50,535 nucleotides of DNA from Candidatus Schekmanbacteria bacterium RIFCSPLOWO2_02_FULL_38_14 (GTDB lineage: Bacteria; Schekmanbacteria; GWA2-38-11), in contig MGDH01000022.1 of the NCBI GenBank assembly GCA_001790855.1, positions 71,116 through 121,650 of the forward strand. Direction: 5' to 3'. The translations under genes and the position numbers were made by a program. Positions 42,701 through 49,641 of this stretch are shown here, one piece after another. The notes under the pieces were generated by a model. That model worked only from the letters and a program-made list of their open reading frames with translations. It was not told the origin of the DNA and made no database searches. Positions within the stretch are counted from its first letter, which is position 1, and every line of letters starts with the position of its first letter.

Positions 42701-43416
42701 GGGAGGAGTTGCAGAAGTTTAAAAGCAGGAGAGAAAAAATCGGGCTTGTGAACCTTGGAGCCATTACTGAATACGAGGAGCAGAAAAAACGTTTTGATTT
42801 TCTTGAGGCACAGAAAAAAGATCTTGTTGATTCTGCTGAGTCGCTCAAAAAGGCAATTTCCACGATTAACAAGACTTCAAAAGAAAGATTTATTGAGACA
42901 TTCAATATTATAAACGAGAAATTCAGGGAAGTTTTTCAGCTTTTCTTTTCAGGAGGCGATGCTGAGCTGCGGCTTGTTGATGAGGCAAATCCTCTGGAGA
43001 CAGGAATAGAGATTGTTGCACAACCTCCGGGAAAAAGGCTTCAGAATGTAAGCCTTCTTTCAGGCGGCGAGAAAGCCCTTACTTTTATTTCACTTCTTTT
43101 TTCAGTTTTTCTGATAAAGCCGTCGCCATTCTGTCTTCTTGATGAGGTTGACGCACCGCTTGATGAAGCAAATCTTATGCGCTTAAATAACTTTATCAAA
43201 AAACTCTCTGACAAGACACAGTTCCTTGTCATAACGCACGCAAACAGGACAATGGCAACAGCAGATGTCCTTTACGGAATAACAATGGAAGAAGCCGGCA
43301 TTACCAAGATTGTGTCTGTGAAACTTAAAGAAGAAGAATCAAAAGAAGTCCATAAGCAAAAAGTGACTTTAGCAAGACCTGAGAAATTCAAACCAGCAGC
43401 AGCGCTGACAGCGTGA
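39760..43416 (+). CDS. smc: Chromosome segregation protein SMC
   Basis: Condensin ATPase that organises the chromosome. Walker A is G31-PNGCGKS38. Long coiled coils (about residues 170-500 and 680-1030) flank the hinge domain (about 510-680, GVLGTLSDFIETTQGYEVAI and GNGFSYVSLSGDIIAHNGAVSGG). The C-terminal head has the signature LLSGGEKALTFISLLF (about 1098) and Walker B CLLDEVDAPLDEAN. Length 1218 aa is typical. The start is TTG, 8 nt after GGAG; the N-terminus MRIEKVEAIGFKSF is the canonical SMC start. A strong promoter lies upstream and a long palindrome follows the stop. The ScpA and ScpB partners are not in the window. Confidence 0.97.
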   Translation: MRIEKVEAIGFKSFSDKVEIAFQPGITAVVGPNGCGKSNISDAISWVLGEQSAKHLRGKKMEDIIFNGTESRKPMSMAEVTLTVSNDNGNLGSVYKDFREIMITRRLYRSGESEYYINKTLCRLKDIHELFLDTGVGAKACSIIKQGEVSELLTSHAEQRRSLIEEAAGIEKYQLRKKETEKKLEHTKENLVKVDLIISEVKKQVNSLVRQARKAKVYNKFQKKISEFEIKIAALKLKSLEANYKPLEDGFVRLQDEKIGKSSKLMEFESKFEEIKLDIMKREEELRGLQDGFHQKDMEISGVRSRIELLGKEISHMDNIKSKASDDINILNFQMDEFKCELSEREIQKDKIRDALTGRKAELSEKEKNFECLKKDVSSKLDLIEAQKNKIVELIAEISTTRNVIQEGDIRVEDLNRRMKSEGEEKEKETFELEEIEKKISEINEEIGMVNENHSMVTGGINSLISKLEEKENRLSALEKEIREVADTLTLKKSEISSLKKILDNHEGFDRGVKAILKEIEVNGDEWRGVLGTLSDFIETTQGYEVAIEAVLKDKLQSVIVESQSEAIRALEYLKTSSEGRSSFLPLHPKQSASGGLHVAHEVSKNAQGVAGMAVDFIKYPEKFSNLVNYLLSDVIVVDSFEKAYELWKSNGNGFSYVSLSGDIIAHNGAVSGGATNVLDHGLLMKKREAKELEEEINVLAGKKEELDKICAELKEGILNDKTEKENLEKELREIQVRQVHLAKDLEVKADGRKRVNERIEQIAFEIDGIFYEREEIAKELKSYQERLALQEEAKRDVEGNLNKMQEELGVVQDRLEKERDKLTELKVGVARDEEEEKRIEFQIESLKSSLDDVANRISKENLDISDADKKIFESNELIKEMKVELEAKLKEGEDIRESLNLRKAEMESILYNHNSLEAEIRVIRKECEALNQELSGIDKQRTEISIEINNLNKALAEGYSKTADEAKNMVADGDDLNLIREELQKFKSRREKIGLVNLGAITEYEEQKKRFDFLEAQKKDLVDSAESLKKAISTINKTSKERFIETFNIINEKFREVFQLFFSGGDAELRLVDEANPLETGIEIVAQPPGKRLQNVSLLSGGEKALTFISLLFSVFLIKPSPFCLLDEVDAPLDEANLMRLNNFIKKLSDKTQFLVITHANRTMATADVLYGITMEEAGITKIVSVKLKEEESKEVHKQKVTLARPEKFKPAAALTA

Positions 43417-43420
43417 GCTA

Positions 43421-43464
43421 AAATAGTGATAGGCTGGGTTTTCTAACCCCGCCTATCACTATTT
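43421..43464. terminator. 20-bp REP-derived palindrome between convergent smc and CsgG-domain genes
   Basis: AAATAGTGATAGGCTGGGTT - TTCT - AACCCCGCCTATCACTATTT, a 20-bp stem with one mismatch. Its core has the TTCT loop and ATAG/CTAT edges of the RAYT-associated family. It begins 4 bp after the smc stop and covers the TAG stop of the opposing gene, so it probably ends both transcripts. Confidence 0.75.
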
Positions 43465-45483
43465 AGTTATTACCCTGTCCATTACCTTTATTTTTCCTGC
43501 TTTAAATTCCCTAAAGAGAGAACCTTTTGAGAAATCCTCGTTTACCTGCTCGATTACAGCTTCTCCGAGGGGTTCTGTGTCACTGCCAAGAAATTTTCCT
43601 GTAACCGGGTGGACAAGCTTTTCACCCTCTTTAAAGACAATGAACTTCATTTCTTTTTTAAGCCCTTTGTTTAAACCAATGTCGGCAAAAATTTCTTTTC
43701 CATTTTTCTTTATCAATAATCCTTCAACAAGGGGAAGATGGTGGTTGAATTTCAAAGCCAAGCCATCAGTCATGGTCTTTATGCCCGGAAGGGATTTGTT
43801 CTGGTCAAAGACATCTTTTGCTCCAATAATTGATGATGTCTCAGAATTCACAAGTCTTGCATAGATTTCTATTGAATCCTTTGTTTCAACAATGCTTCCA
43901 ATAAGGATTGCTTCTGCTGCTACAATCTTTCCAATCCTTGCAGCAGTCTCAGGGTCAACAATTGGAGTTTTTGAAAGCTTCTGTTCTTTTAAAACCTCAT
44001 CAAGCTTTGCTCTTTCAACAAGGTTAAATCTTCCTATACCTTCAACCTTTAAATTTTCAAATGAGGTGATTAAATTGTCATAGACAATATCGCTGGCAAC
44101 AGACGGGGTCCCTTTTTTCTCAAAGGAAAGTATTGAGATGCTCATCCTTGAACCAATATCTCTTACCTTTTCTATCTCCCTTTTCACCTTTGCTCTTTTT
44201 TCTCCTTTCAATCCGTTCTCATCAGATGCCATGACAACGATATTGTTCTCACCTTTGTTAAGAGGAGTCAGGAAGTTGAAGAATATGTTCTTTGCTTTTC
44301 TTTTAAGGATTGACTCGCCGTTAATTGCAAGGGATATGATGTTGTTTGGCGATGAGGCTGAGCCTTCAATGTAGAGACGGTCGAGGAATACATTCTTGAT
44401 AAAGTCAAGGTCTTTTAATTTGATTGCAGGAAAAGACGGATTAAGAGCCAGCAATTTATTCCCTTTATGAGCATACTGCGGATAGTGAGTCATCTCACTG
44501 AGTGATTCCTGATTCAAATCCCCGCTAGTCGTGTTTCCTATTATATCTCTTGCCTCAAAAATTAATTTTTCATTCCTGCCTGAGATATCAACCTCATGGG
44601 ATATCTTTACTTCTTTGCCCCTTTCCTTCAAGACTTCTTTGCCATTTATCATAAACGAGGATATCTCTGAGTCATCATATGCGTAGGCTAAAATCCCGGC
44701 TTTGAGTTTTCCCTGTGTTTCTGTTATCTGGAGGGATTCTATATCAACCATAGGACCCTCTCTGTCTGCCCTGATATCAACGATTTTTTCTGATGATTTA
44801 CCTGTAAGGTCAAAGGCTTTTATGGTAATCTGATTTATGCCGCGCCCAAGAGGAATTTTTTCTTTAAAAGCAATCCGCTTTTCTGCAAGCTCAATCCTCA
44901 GAGGTTTTTCATTGATAGTTATACCTGATACATAAAAATCGTCTTCAGCAGTTCCTTCAAGGTCAACTGAAAATTCATTTGTTATTAAATTGTTCTTTTC
45001 AGAGGCAATGGTTACGGATGGAGGCTTTAAATCAGTTTTCTTTTCTAAAAGAAATTTCTGCCTTGCCTTGTTTAAAAAGTATTTTGCCTTTGCAGTTTCT
45101 ACTGAGGAAAGAGATGCCTCAAGCTCTTTAATAGCATCCTCAATTTTCCCTGCATTTAAGTAGGAAATACCAAGCTCCCTGTGAGGGAAATAGTCAATAA
45201 AATGCATCCCGTAGGTTCTTGCCCTGCGCTGGTCTTCATCTCTCTGCTTTATTGAATTCCTGTAATCTGCAATTGCTTCTTCAAAAAACTCTCCGTCAGC
45301 AAAGGAGTTTCCCCTATCATAATAATTCCACCATCTGTTCCTGAAAGTCCCCTCAGTTGTTCCATATTGCTTCCCGTCTTTTACATAACGGGGGTCGCCT
45401 TTTGGAGTGGAGCAGGAAAATATTGATAGAAGCGAACTAAGTAAAATGAGTGCGATAAATAGAAAAATTATCCGTTTGTTCAT
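43459..45483 (-). CDS. Lipoprotein with TPR-like N-terminus and C-terminal CsgG domain
   Basis: A predicted lipoprotein of 674 aa. A signal (MNKRIIFLFIALILLSSLLS) ends with a Cys in IFSCSTPKGD. Residues about 40-135 are TPR-like (YYDRGNSFADGEFFEEAIAD, then YFPHRELGISYLNAGKIEDA). Two or three beta-rich domains in the middle (VSGITINEKPLRIELAEKRI, IISLAINGESILKRKAK) look Ig-like. Residues about 447-570 match the CsgG/curli-assembly fold (ISILSFEKKG, FNLVERAKLDEVLKEQKL, AAEAILIGSIVE). The frame opens 50 codons earlier, but that part overlaps the upstream gene; ATG 45483 has GAGGAG at 7 nt. Probable outer-membrane or surface role; function not known. Confidence 0.8.
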   Translation of the reverse strand: MNKRIIFLFIALILLSSLLSIFSCSTPKGDPRYVKDGKQYGTTEGTFRNRWWNYYDRGNSFADGEFFEEAIADYRNSIKQRDEDQRRARTYGMHFIDYFPHRELGISYLNAGKIEDAIKELEASLSSVETAKAKYFLNKARQKFLLEKKTDLKPPSVTIASEKNNLITNEFSVDLEGTAEDDFYVSGITINEKPLRIELAEKRIAFKEKIPLGRGINQITIKAFDLTGKSSEKIVDIRADREGPMVDIESLQITETQGKLKAGILAYAYDDSEISSFMINGKEVLKERGKEVKISHEVDISGRNEKLIFEARDIIGNTTSGDLNQESLSEMTHYPQYAHKGNKLLALNPSFPAIKLKDLDFIKNVFLDRLYIEGSASSPNNIISLAINGESILKRKAKNIFFNFLTPLNKGENNIVVMASDENGLKGEKRAKVKREIEKVRDIGSRMSISILSFEKKGTPSVASDIVYDNLITSFENLKVEGIGRFNLVERAKLDEVLKEQKLSKTPIVDPETAARIGKIVAAEAILIGSIVETKDSIEIYARLVNSETSSIIGAKDVFDQNKSLPGIKTMTDGLALKFNHHLPLVEGLLIKKNGKEIFADIGLNKGLKKEMKFIVFKEGEKLVHPVTGKFLGSDTEPLGEAVIEQVNEDFSKGSLFREFKAGKIKVMDRVITK

Positions 45484-45571
45484 AGCAAACTCCTCTATTA
45501 CTTCCTCTCCCCATTGGGAGAGGGAATTGATAAACATTTTTCTCCTCATTAATAAGATAGAATTTTTATGC

Positions 45572-47539
45572 CTATTCACGATTATATCTAAATATCCCTC
45601 CCTGTGTTGCAAACCAGATGTTGCCGTTATCATCTGGAGTTATGTCCCATATAATGCCGCTTTTAAGACCATCAAGGGTGGAGAAGTTTTGAACTTTAAA
45701 CTTTAAACTTTGAACTTTGAACTTACTCACTCCCTGCTCTGTGCCAAGCCAGATATTGTTATCGTTATCAACTGCAATTGATAAAATTTTGTTGCTTATC
45801 AATCCTTTCCCTTTTGTCAGGTGAAAATTTTTTATCTCTTTATCATTACTTAAAACCCTTATTCCTCCTCCAAGTGTCCCAAACCAGAGTTTTCCTCTCT
45901 TGTCAGTTGCAGATGACCAGATAAAATCTTCTTTTACAAGATTAAGACCAGCAACATCTTCTCCTATCCCGGAGATGTTTTTATTAACAATGATAGAGGA
46001 TACAAGGTCATCAAAATATTTCTCAAGGGTGTCAACCTCTGACGAATCAAATGTGCTATCAGGAAGATATGGGAAATCTGAAAAATCCCCGCCTGTTGAA
46101 TCATATTTATTTATTCCTGCTATAGTTCCAAACCAGATGTTACCTTTTTTATCAATAGTTGCAGTTGGAACTATATTTGATGCGATAGCAGAATCTGACC
46201 TTCTAAACACCGGACTATATTTCTCTTCTCTTGAGTCTTGAAAATTTGCAACTCCTCCATCTGAGCCAAGAAGCCAGATAGAGCCTTTATTTGCTGGCAG
46301 AACCTTCGTAAAGGGTGATGGTATTGTTTGTTTTTTGTAAGAATAATAAAAAGGATAAACTTCATCACCTTTCCATTCTAAATATGTGCCATAATCAGTT
46401 AAATCATAATCAATTAATAAAGATATATCTTCGCAGTTTATATCTCCTTTATTTGCATCAAATGCTGCATCTCCTGCCACTATTCTCGTAAGAATTTCCT
46501 TTTCATCAGTCTCTCTTCCATAAAATATCAGGTGAACTCTGTTTAATGAATCTACAGTCATATCTTTTATCCATGTATCATCAGGTAGGGTTTTCTCTGG
46601 CAAACATCCGGCTAAATCAAAGACCTCTTCAAGTGTTTCTCCATCTGTTGACCTGAAAACCTTGCCTCCATTGCTTCCGCCAAACCACAAAACTCCGTTT
46701 TTATCTTTTGTAGAAGCCATGAAAGATATATCAGAATAGCCTGTATCCACAGATTCAATTTTACCTTGTGAAACTTTAAAAATGTGTTTCAATATAGTGG
46801 TTTTTCCATCAGTTGTTTTTACTCTTACCTTGGAATAATAAGTTCCGGGTTTTGAAGGAACTTTGAAAGAGCCTTTTAATCCATTTAAAATGAGCGAGTC
46901 ATTTATGAAATAATAGATATTCTCATCTTCTGTAGAGTCCTCTAATTTTGTCCATTCCTTTGAGCCCTGGAATTTGACCTCAGCAGAAAGTATATTTGAT
47001 GAACCATTGGAATTAGAACTGCAAACCCTTATCTCAAAATCTTTATCATCCTTGCTGATAGCATCATTTCTGATGACTATTGTGTTTTTCCCTTCCTTGC
47101 ATGAAGCTATCTGAAATTCAATAATTCCATCTTTGTCTGTCTTTTTATTAATTCTAAAAGAAAAATCATGAGTCTGTGTTTCGTTAAGCACATTTGCAAC
47201 ATCCTCAGCAGTCTTGGTTAACCTTGCAGAGACTTTGATTATGTCTTTATCAAAAGTTATTTTCTTTTTGTTAAGTATTGCTGAGATAAAATTGAACCTG
47301 TCAAGGTTGTTTCCAAAAGATGTAATAAGGGTTTCTCTGTCAGATATTTTTTTAGAAATTATGCTGTCAAGAAGGTCTATGTCTTCTTCTTTAAAGGCTT
47401 TCTTAAAGGTATCCAGTAAATTTTTCACAGCCTGTTCTGAGGCTTTTGCGGGGATTATCTTGTCAGGCGATGGAAGGGCAAAAGAAGTAGTCGTACTTAT
47501 AAACAGGACAGCGAGTAAAAGTAAGATATATTTTTTCAT
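45572..47539 (-). CDS. Exported beta-propeller protein (two-component-regulator propeller type)
   Basis: A 655-aa protein with a cleavable signal (MKKYILLLLAVLFISTTTSFA). Residues about 25-260 form a non-repetitive N-terminal part ending in an Ig-like region (GTYYSKVRVKTTDGKTTILK). The rest has propeller repeats of the Reg_prop type: KDKNGVLWFGGSNGGKVFRS, KKGNIWFGTIAGINKYDS, KRGKLWFGTLGGGIRVLS, NDNNIWLGTEQGVSKF and DNGNIWFATQGGIFRYN. No kinase or membrane domain follows, so it is a free periplasmic or surface propeller. A dispersed repeat (KFKVQSLKFKVQ, residues about 605-618) is inserted between the last two blades. Ligand unknown. It lies upstream of the CsgG-domain gene on the same strand. 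Confidence 0.85.
   Translation of the reverse strand: MKKYILLLLAVLFISTTTSFALPSPDKIIPAKASEQAVKNLLDTFKKAFKEEDIDLLDSIISKKISDRETLITSFGNNLDRFNFISAILNKKKITFDKDIIKVSARLTKTAEDVANVLNETQTHDFSFRINKKTDKDGIIEFQIASCKEGKNTIVIRNDAISKDDKDFEIRVCSSNSNGSSNILSAEVKFQGSKEWTKLEDSTEDENIYYFINDSLILNGLKGSFKVPSKPGTYYSKVRVKTTDGKTTILKHIFKVSQGKIESVDTGYSDISFMASTKDKNGVLWFGGSNGGKVFRSTDGETLEEVFDLAGCLPEKTLPDDTWIKDMTVDSLNRVHLIFYGRETDEKEILTRIVAGDAAFDANKGDINCEDISLLIDYDLTDYGTYLEWKGDEVYPFYYSYKKQTIPSPFTKVLPANKGSIWLLGSDGGVANFQDSREEKYSPVFRRSDSAIASNIVPTATIDKKGNIWFGTIAGINKYDSTGGDFSDFPYLPDSTFDSSEVDTLEKYFDDLVSSIIVNKNISGIGEDVAGLNLVKEDFIWSSATDKRGKLWFGTLGGGIRVLSNDKEIKNFHLTKGKGLISNKILSIAVDNDNNIWLGTEQGVSKFKVQSLKFKVQNFSTLDGLKSGIIWDITPDDNGNIWFATQGGIFRYNRE
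45687..45725. repeat. Dispersed AT-rich repeat inserted in frame in the propeller gene
   Basis: Tandem units of TTTGAACTTTAAAC and TTTGAACTTTGAAC, translated on the minus strand as KFKVQSLKFKVQN. The units also occur in intergenic repeats of the window (TTTGAACTT near 37861). Confidence 0.65.
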
Positions 47540-47577
47540 TTTTTATATAAGTTTATTACAGAATATATTATTCCCAA

Positions 47578-48106
47578 CGATAGGCGGGACATTCTTGTCC
47601 CGCTAATTTAAAAAAACTTTCCTAAATCAGTTTGATCCTTGTGCCTTATGGAACTGTATTTATAATCTTCTAATTTGTGTACAATTCCTTTTCTTAATGG
47701 ATTCTCCTCTATATATTTGATTCTGCTTAATACTTTGTTATCACTATCGAGGATGTAATCATAAAAACCACTGTGCCAGATAGTTCCTTTTCTGTTATGT
47801 ATTTCATTTATCTGACGTGATGAGAAACCTTTAATAGACTTCAGACATTCTGAAATAGTCTTATCCTCTGGAATTATAATCAGATGGATATGATCAGGCA
47901 TAATTACAAATGATAAGAGAAAATACCATTTCTGCCTTCTGCCAAATAAAATTGTTTCTAATATGATATCAGCAGATTTAGAATTCTCAAACATAGGCTC
48001 TCTATTAACAGTAACCGTAGTAATCATGTATGGATATTCTTTTAAAGATATATGTTTTAGCCTTGGCATAATTTTTTGTAGCGGGGTTAGAAAACCCCGC
48101 CTATCG
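47578..48106. mobile_element. Compact RAYT element with 11-bp terminal inverted repeats and end hairpins
   Basis: About 529 bp. The left end CGATAGGCGGG (47578-47588) and right end CCCGCCTATCG (48096-48106) are perfect inverted repeats. Just inside each is a hairpin: GCGGGACA-TTCT-TGTCCCGC (47584-47603) and GCGGGGTT-AGAA-AACCCCGC (48081-48100, preceded by GTAG). The only gene between them is the REP-associated transposase. Gene-free relatives lie at 13618, 32625 and 43421. Confidence 0.82.
47608..48069 (-). CDS. REP-associated tyrosine transposase (RAYT, Y1/IS200-like domain)
   Basis: A 153-aa HUH-type single-strand transposase of the TnpA-REP (Y1_Tnp) group. The HUH motif is H60-I-H62 in MPDHIHLIII, and the catalytic tyrosine is probably Y119 in IKYIEENPLRKGIV. 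Other family marks are ITTVTVNREPMF, FSSRQIN and IWHSGFYDYIL. All key residues are present, so it may be active. It is closely bounded by two hairpins: the left one ends 4 bp beyond its stop and the right one begins about 10 bp before its start. Family knowledge: such proteins cut and join REP hairpins at a GTAG-like tetranucleotide. No clear ribosome site is seen. Confidence 0.92.
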   Translation of the reverse strand: MPRLKHISLKEYPYMITTVTVNREPMFENSKSADIILETILFGRRQKWYFLLSFVIMPDHIHLIIIPEDKTISECLKSIKGFSSRQINEIHNRKGTIWHSGFYDYILDSDNKVLSRIKYIEENPLRKGIVHKLEDYKYSSIRHKDQTDLGKFF

Positions 48107-48114
48107 GTATAATG

Positions 48115-49467
48115 TCAAAAATGAACTATCATTGATGTCAGAATCATATGCTGTTTAATATCCGGTTCTGATGCCTCGCCTGAAGCCTTACCAAAACGGT
48201 ATGTATAGGCAATGTCAAAGATAATCTTTCCCCACGCAATTCCTGTTCCAAAACTTATGCCGTAAAAACTATCAGGAGAATTTTTTGCAGGCTCAGGGTC
48301 ATAGAATATTCCGCTTCTTAAAGGGATAGTAAATTTTCCCCTGATAATCAGATATTCTGCGCCAATGCGAATCTGTGTCGTGGCATCTGCCTTGCCTGAA
48401 AGAATATCCTTCCCTTTTCCTGAAGGTGCTCCGCCTTCAACAAGAATCTGCCCCTTCTTTTTCCCCTCCCTGAGTTTAAAATCTCCCCACTCAGTCATGT
48501 AAAGGTCAAGTGCCATAGAGAAGCTGTCTGAGAACCTTGTGGCTAAACCAAGTCCATAGGAGGCAGGCATTTCCATTTTTAAATTTTCCTTAAAATCCCT
48601 GCCTATTTTTATAGGGTCGCTCTTACCTGCTATGGTTGTAATCATTGATGAGTTGTGATGGTGTTTTACTCTTGCAAGAAACGGGGTTTTTAAAACCCCG
48701 CCGAGGGTGAACATTTTATTAATCTCCCACAAAAAACCTATGTTGGCATTAAACCCTGTAAAGTCGTATTCCTCTTTGATTGAGCCTTGTGCCTTAAAAG
48801 GAAGAATTTTGCTGCCACTTGCAACAAATCCTGACGCTGAAATATTTACATTCTGCTGCCAGTTAGAAAAATTCTTGTCCCATAAATTTAATGATGTTCC
48901 AAGTGAGAGTGTTGGTGTAATCTGGACTGCAAGCGCTGGGGTTATTGTTCTCAGCTCTCCGCCCTGAGTTGAATGTATTTCCTGTATGCCGTCTATGGTT
49001 TTAAAAAGGGAGATGGCTTCTGTTCTGCCGTGCAGGTCATAAAGGCGCTGTGAGTTTATTGAAGCCACAAAATTCTTTCCAAAAAGCAAGAATGGATAGA
49101 CAAAACTTAAATAGTTTAATGAACCCCTTTCAAGCCTCTGGTCCGAGATATCAGATTCCCTGTCTTTCATATCCTGCGATTGCTTGACATAGTCATAAGT
49201 CCCGACAATTGAGACTTCAGGTTTTTCAAGCTGGATAAGCCCGCCGGGGTTCCACGATGCTGCGGTTGCATCATCAGCAACTGCAATAAACGCCCCGCCC
49301 ATTCCAACTGCCCTTGCCCCGGAGCCAACAGGGTTCGGGGATGTTGCAAAGTTTAAAGACGGAGGCAGAGAGAGACCAAGCTTTGTTATATCCTGTCCCT
49401 GAGCAAAGGATGCTTGCGATAGAATAATTATCACAAAAATTGCTAATATGGGATTTCTCTTTTTCAC
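48115..49467 (-). CDS. FadL/OmpP1-like outer membrane beta-barrel protein
   Basis: A 450-aa exported protein with a signal (MKKRNPILAIFVIIILSQASFAQ). The N-terminal motif PNPVGSGARAVGMGGAFIAVADDATAASWNPGGLIQLEKPEVSIVG is diagnostic of the OmpP1/FadL/TodX and PorV-like families (the part shown exceeds a short motif only by its conserved GARAVGMGGAF and WNPGGL cores). The remainder alternates in beta-strand patterns and ends in a hydrophobic strand with terminal Phe (MILTSMIVHF), as outer-membrane barrels do. Such proteins move hydrophobic compounds across the outer membrane. A palindrome at 48682-48700 lies within the gene but is in frame and fits the protein. Confidence 0.85.
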   Translation of the reverse strand: MKKRNPILAIFVIIILSQASFAQGQDITKLGLSLPPSLNFATSPNPVGSGARAVGMGGAFIAVADDATAASWNPGGLIQLEKPEVSIVGTYDYVKQSQDMKDRESDISDQRLERGSLNYLSFVYPFLLFGKNFVASINSQRLYDLHGRTEAISLFKTIDGIQEIHSTQGGELRTITPALAVQITPTLSLGTSLNLWDKNFSNWQQNVNISASGFVASGSKILPFKAQGSIKEEYDFTGFNANIGFLWEINKMFTLGGVLKTPFLARVKHHHNSSMITTIAGKSDPIKIGRDFKENLKMEMPASYGLGLATRFSDSFSMALDLYMTEWGDFKLREGKKKGQILVEGGAPSGKGKDILSGKADATTQIRIGAEYLIIRGKFTIPLRSGIFYDPEPAKNSPDSFYGISFGTGIAWGKIIFDIAYTYRFGKASGEASEPDIKQHMILTSMIVHF

Positions 49468-49554
49468 TTCCTGAAACCTTCAATAATTAAATTCTAAACA
49501 AATCCTAAATTCAAATTTTCAACATTTTGCTTCTGTTATGTTGCCACTGTCATT

Positions 49555-49579
49555 GGACAACCGCAAGGGTTGTCCCTAC
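49555..49579. repeat. REP-like hairpin, GTAG family
   Basis: GGACAACC-GCAAG-GGTTGTCC (perfect 8-bp stem) followed by CTAC. It has the same loop GCAAG and edge as the hairpin at 2283. It lies in the gap between the beta-helix and FadL-like genes, near a short repeat AACACTATTCACTGTTCACT (49606). Confidence 0.75.
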
Positions 49580-49641
49580 ATTTTGCAGGTTAAAAGTCTG
49601 TACTAAACACTATTCACTGTTCACTATTCACTTTTCTGTCA

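Noticed and set aside
45484..45633. N-terminal extension of the CsgG-domain lipoprotein by 50 codons.
   Set aside because: It overlaps the propeller gene and lacks a signal; ATG 45483 has a good ribosome site and starts a lipoprotein signal.
48682..48700. CGGGGTTTT/AAAACCCCG palindrome inside the FadL-like gene, similar to REP hairpins.
   Set aside because: It lacks the TTCT loop and ATAG/CTAT edges, and in frame it encodes GVLKTPF, which suits the barrel family; chance or convergent match is more likely than an insertion.
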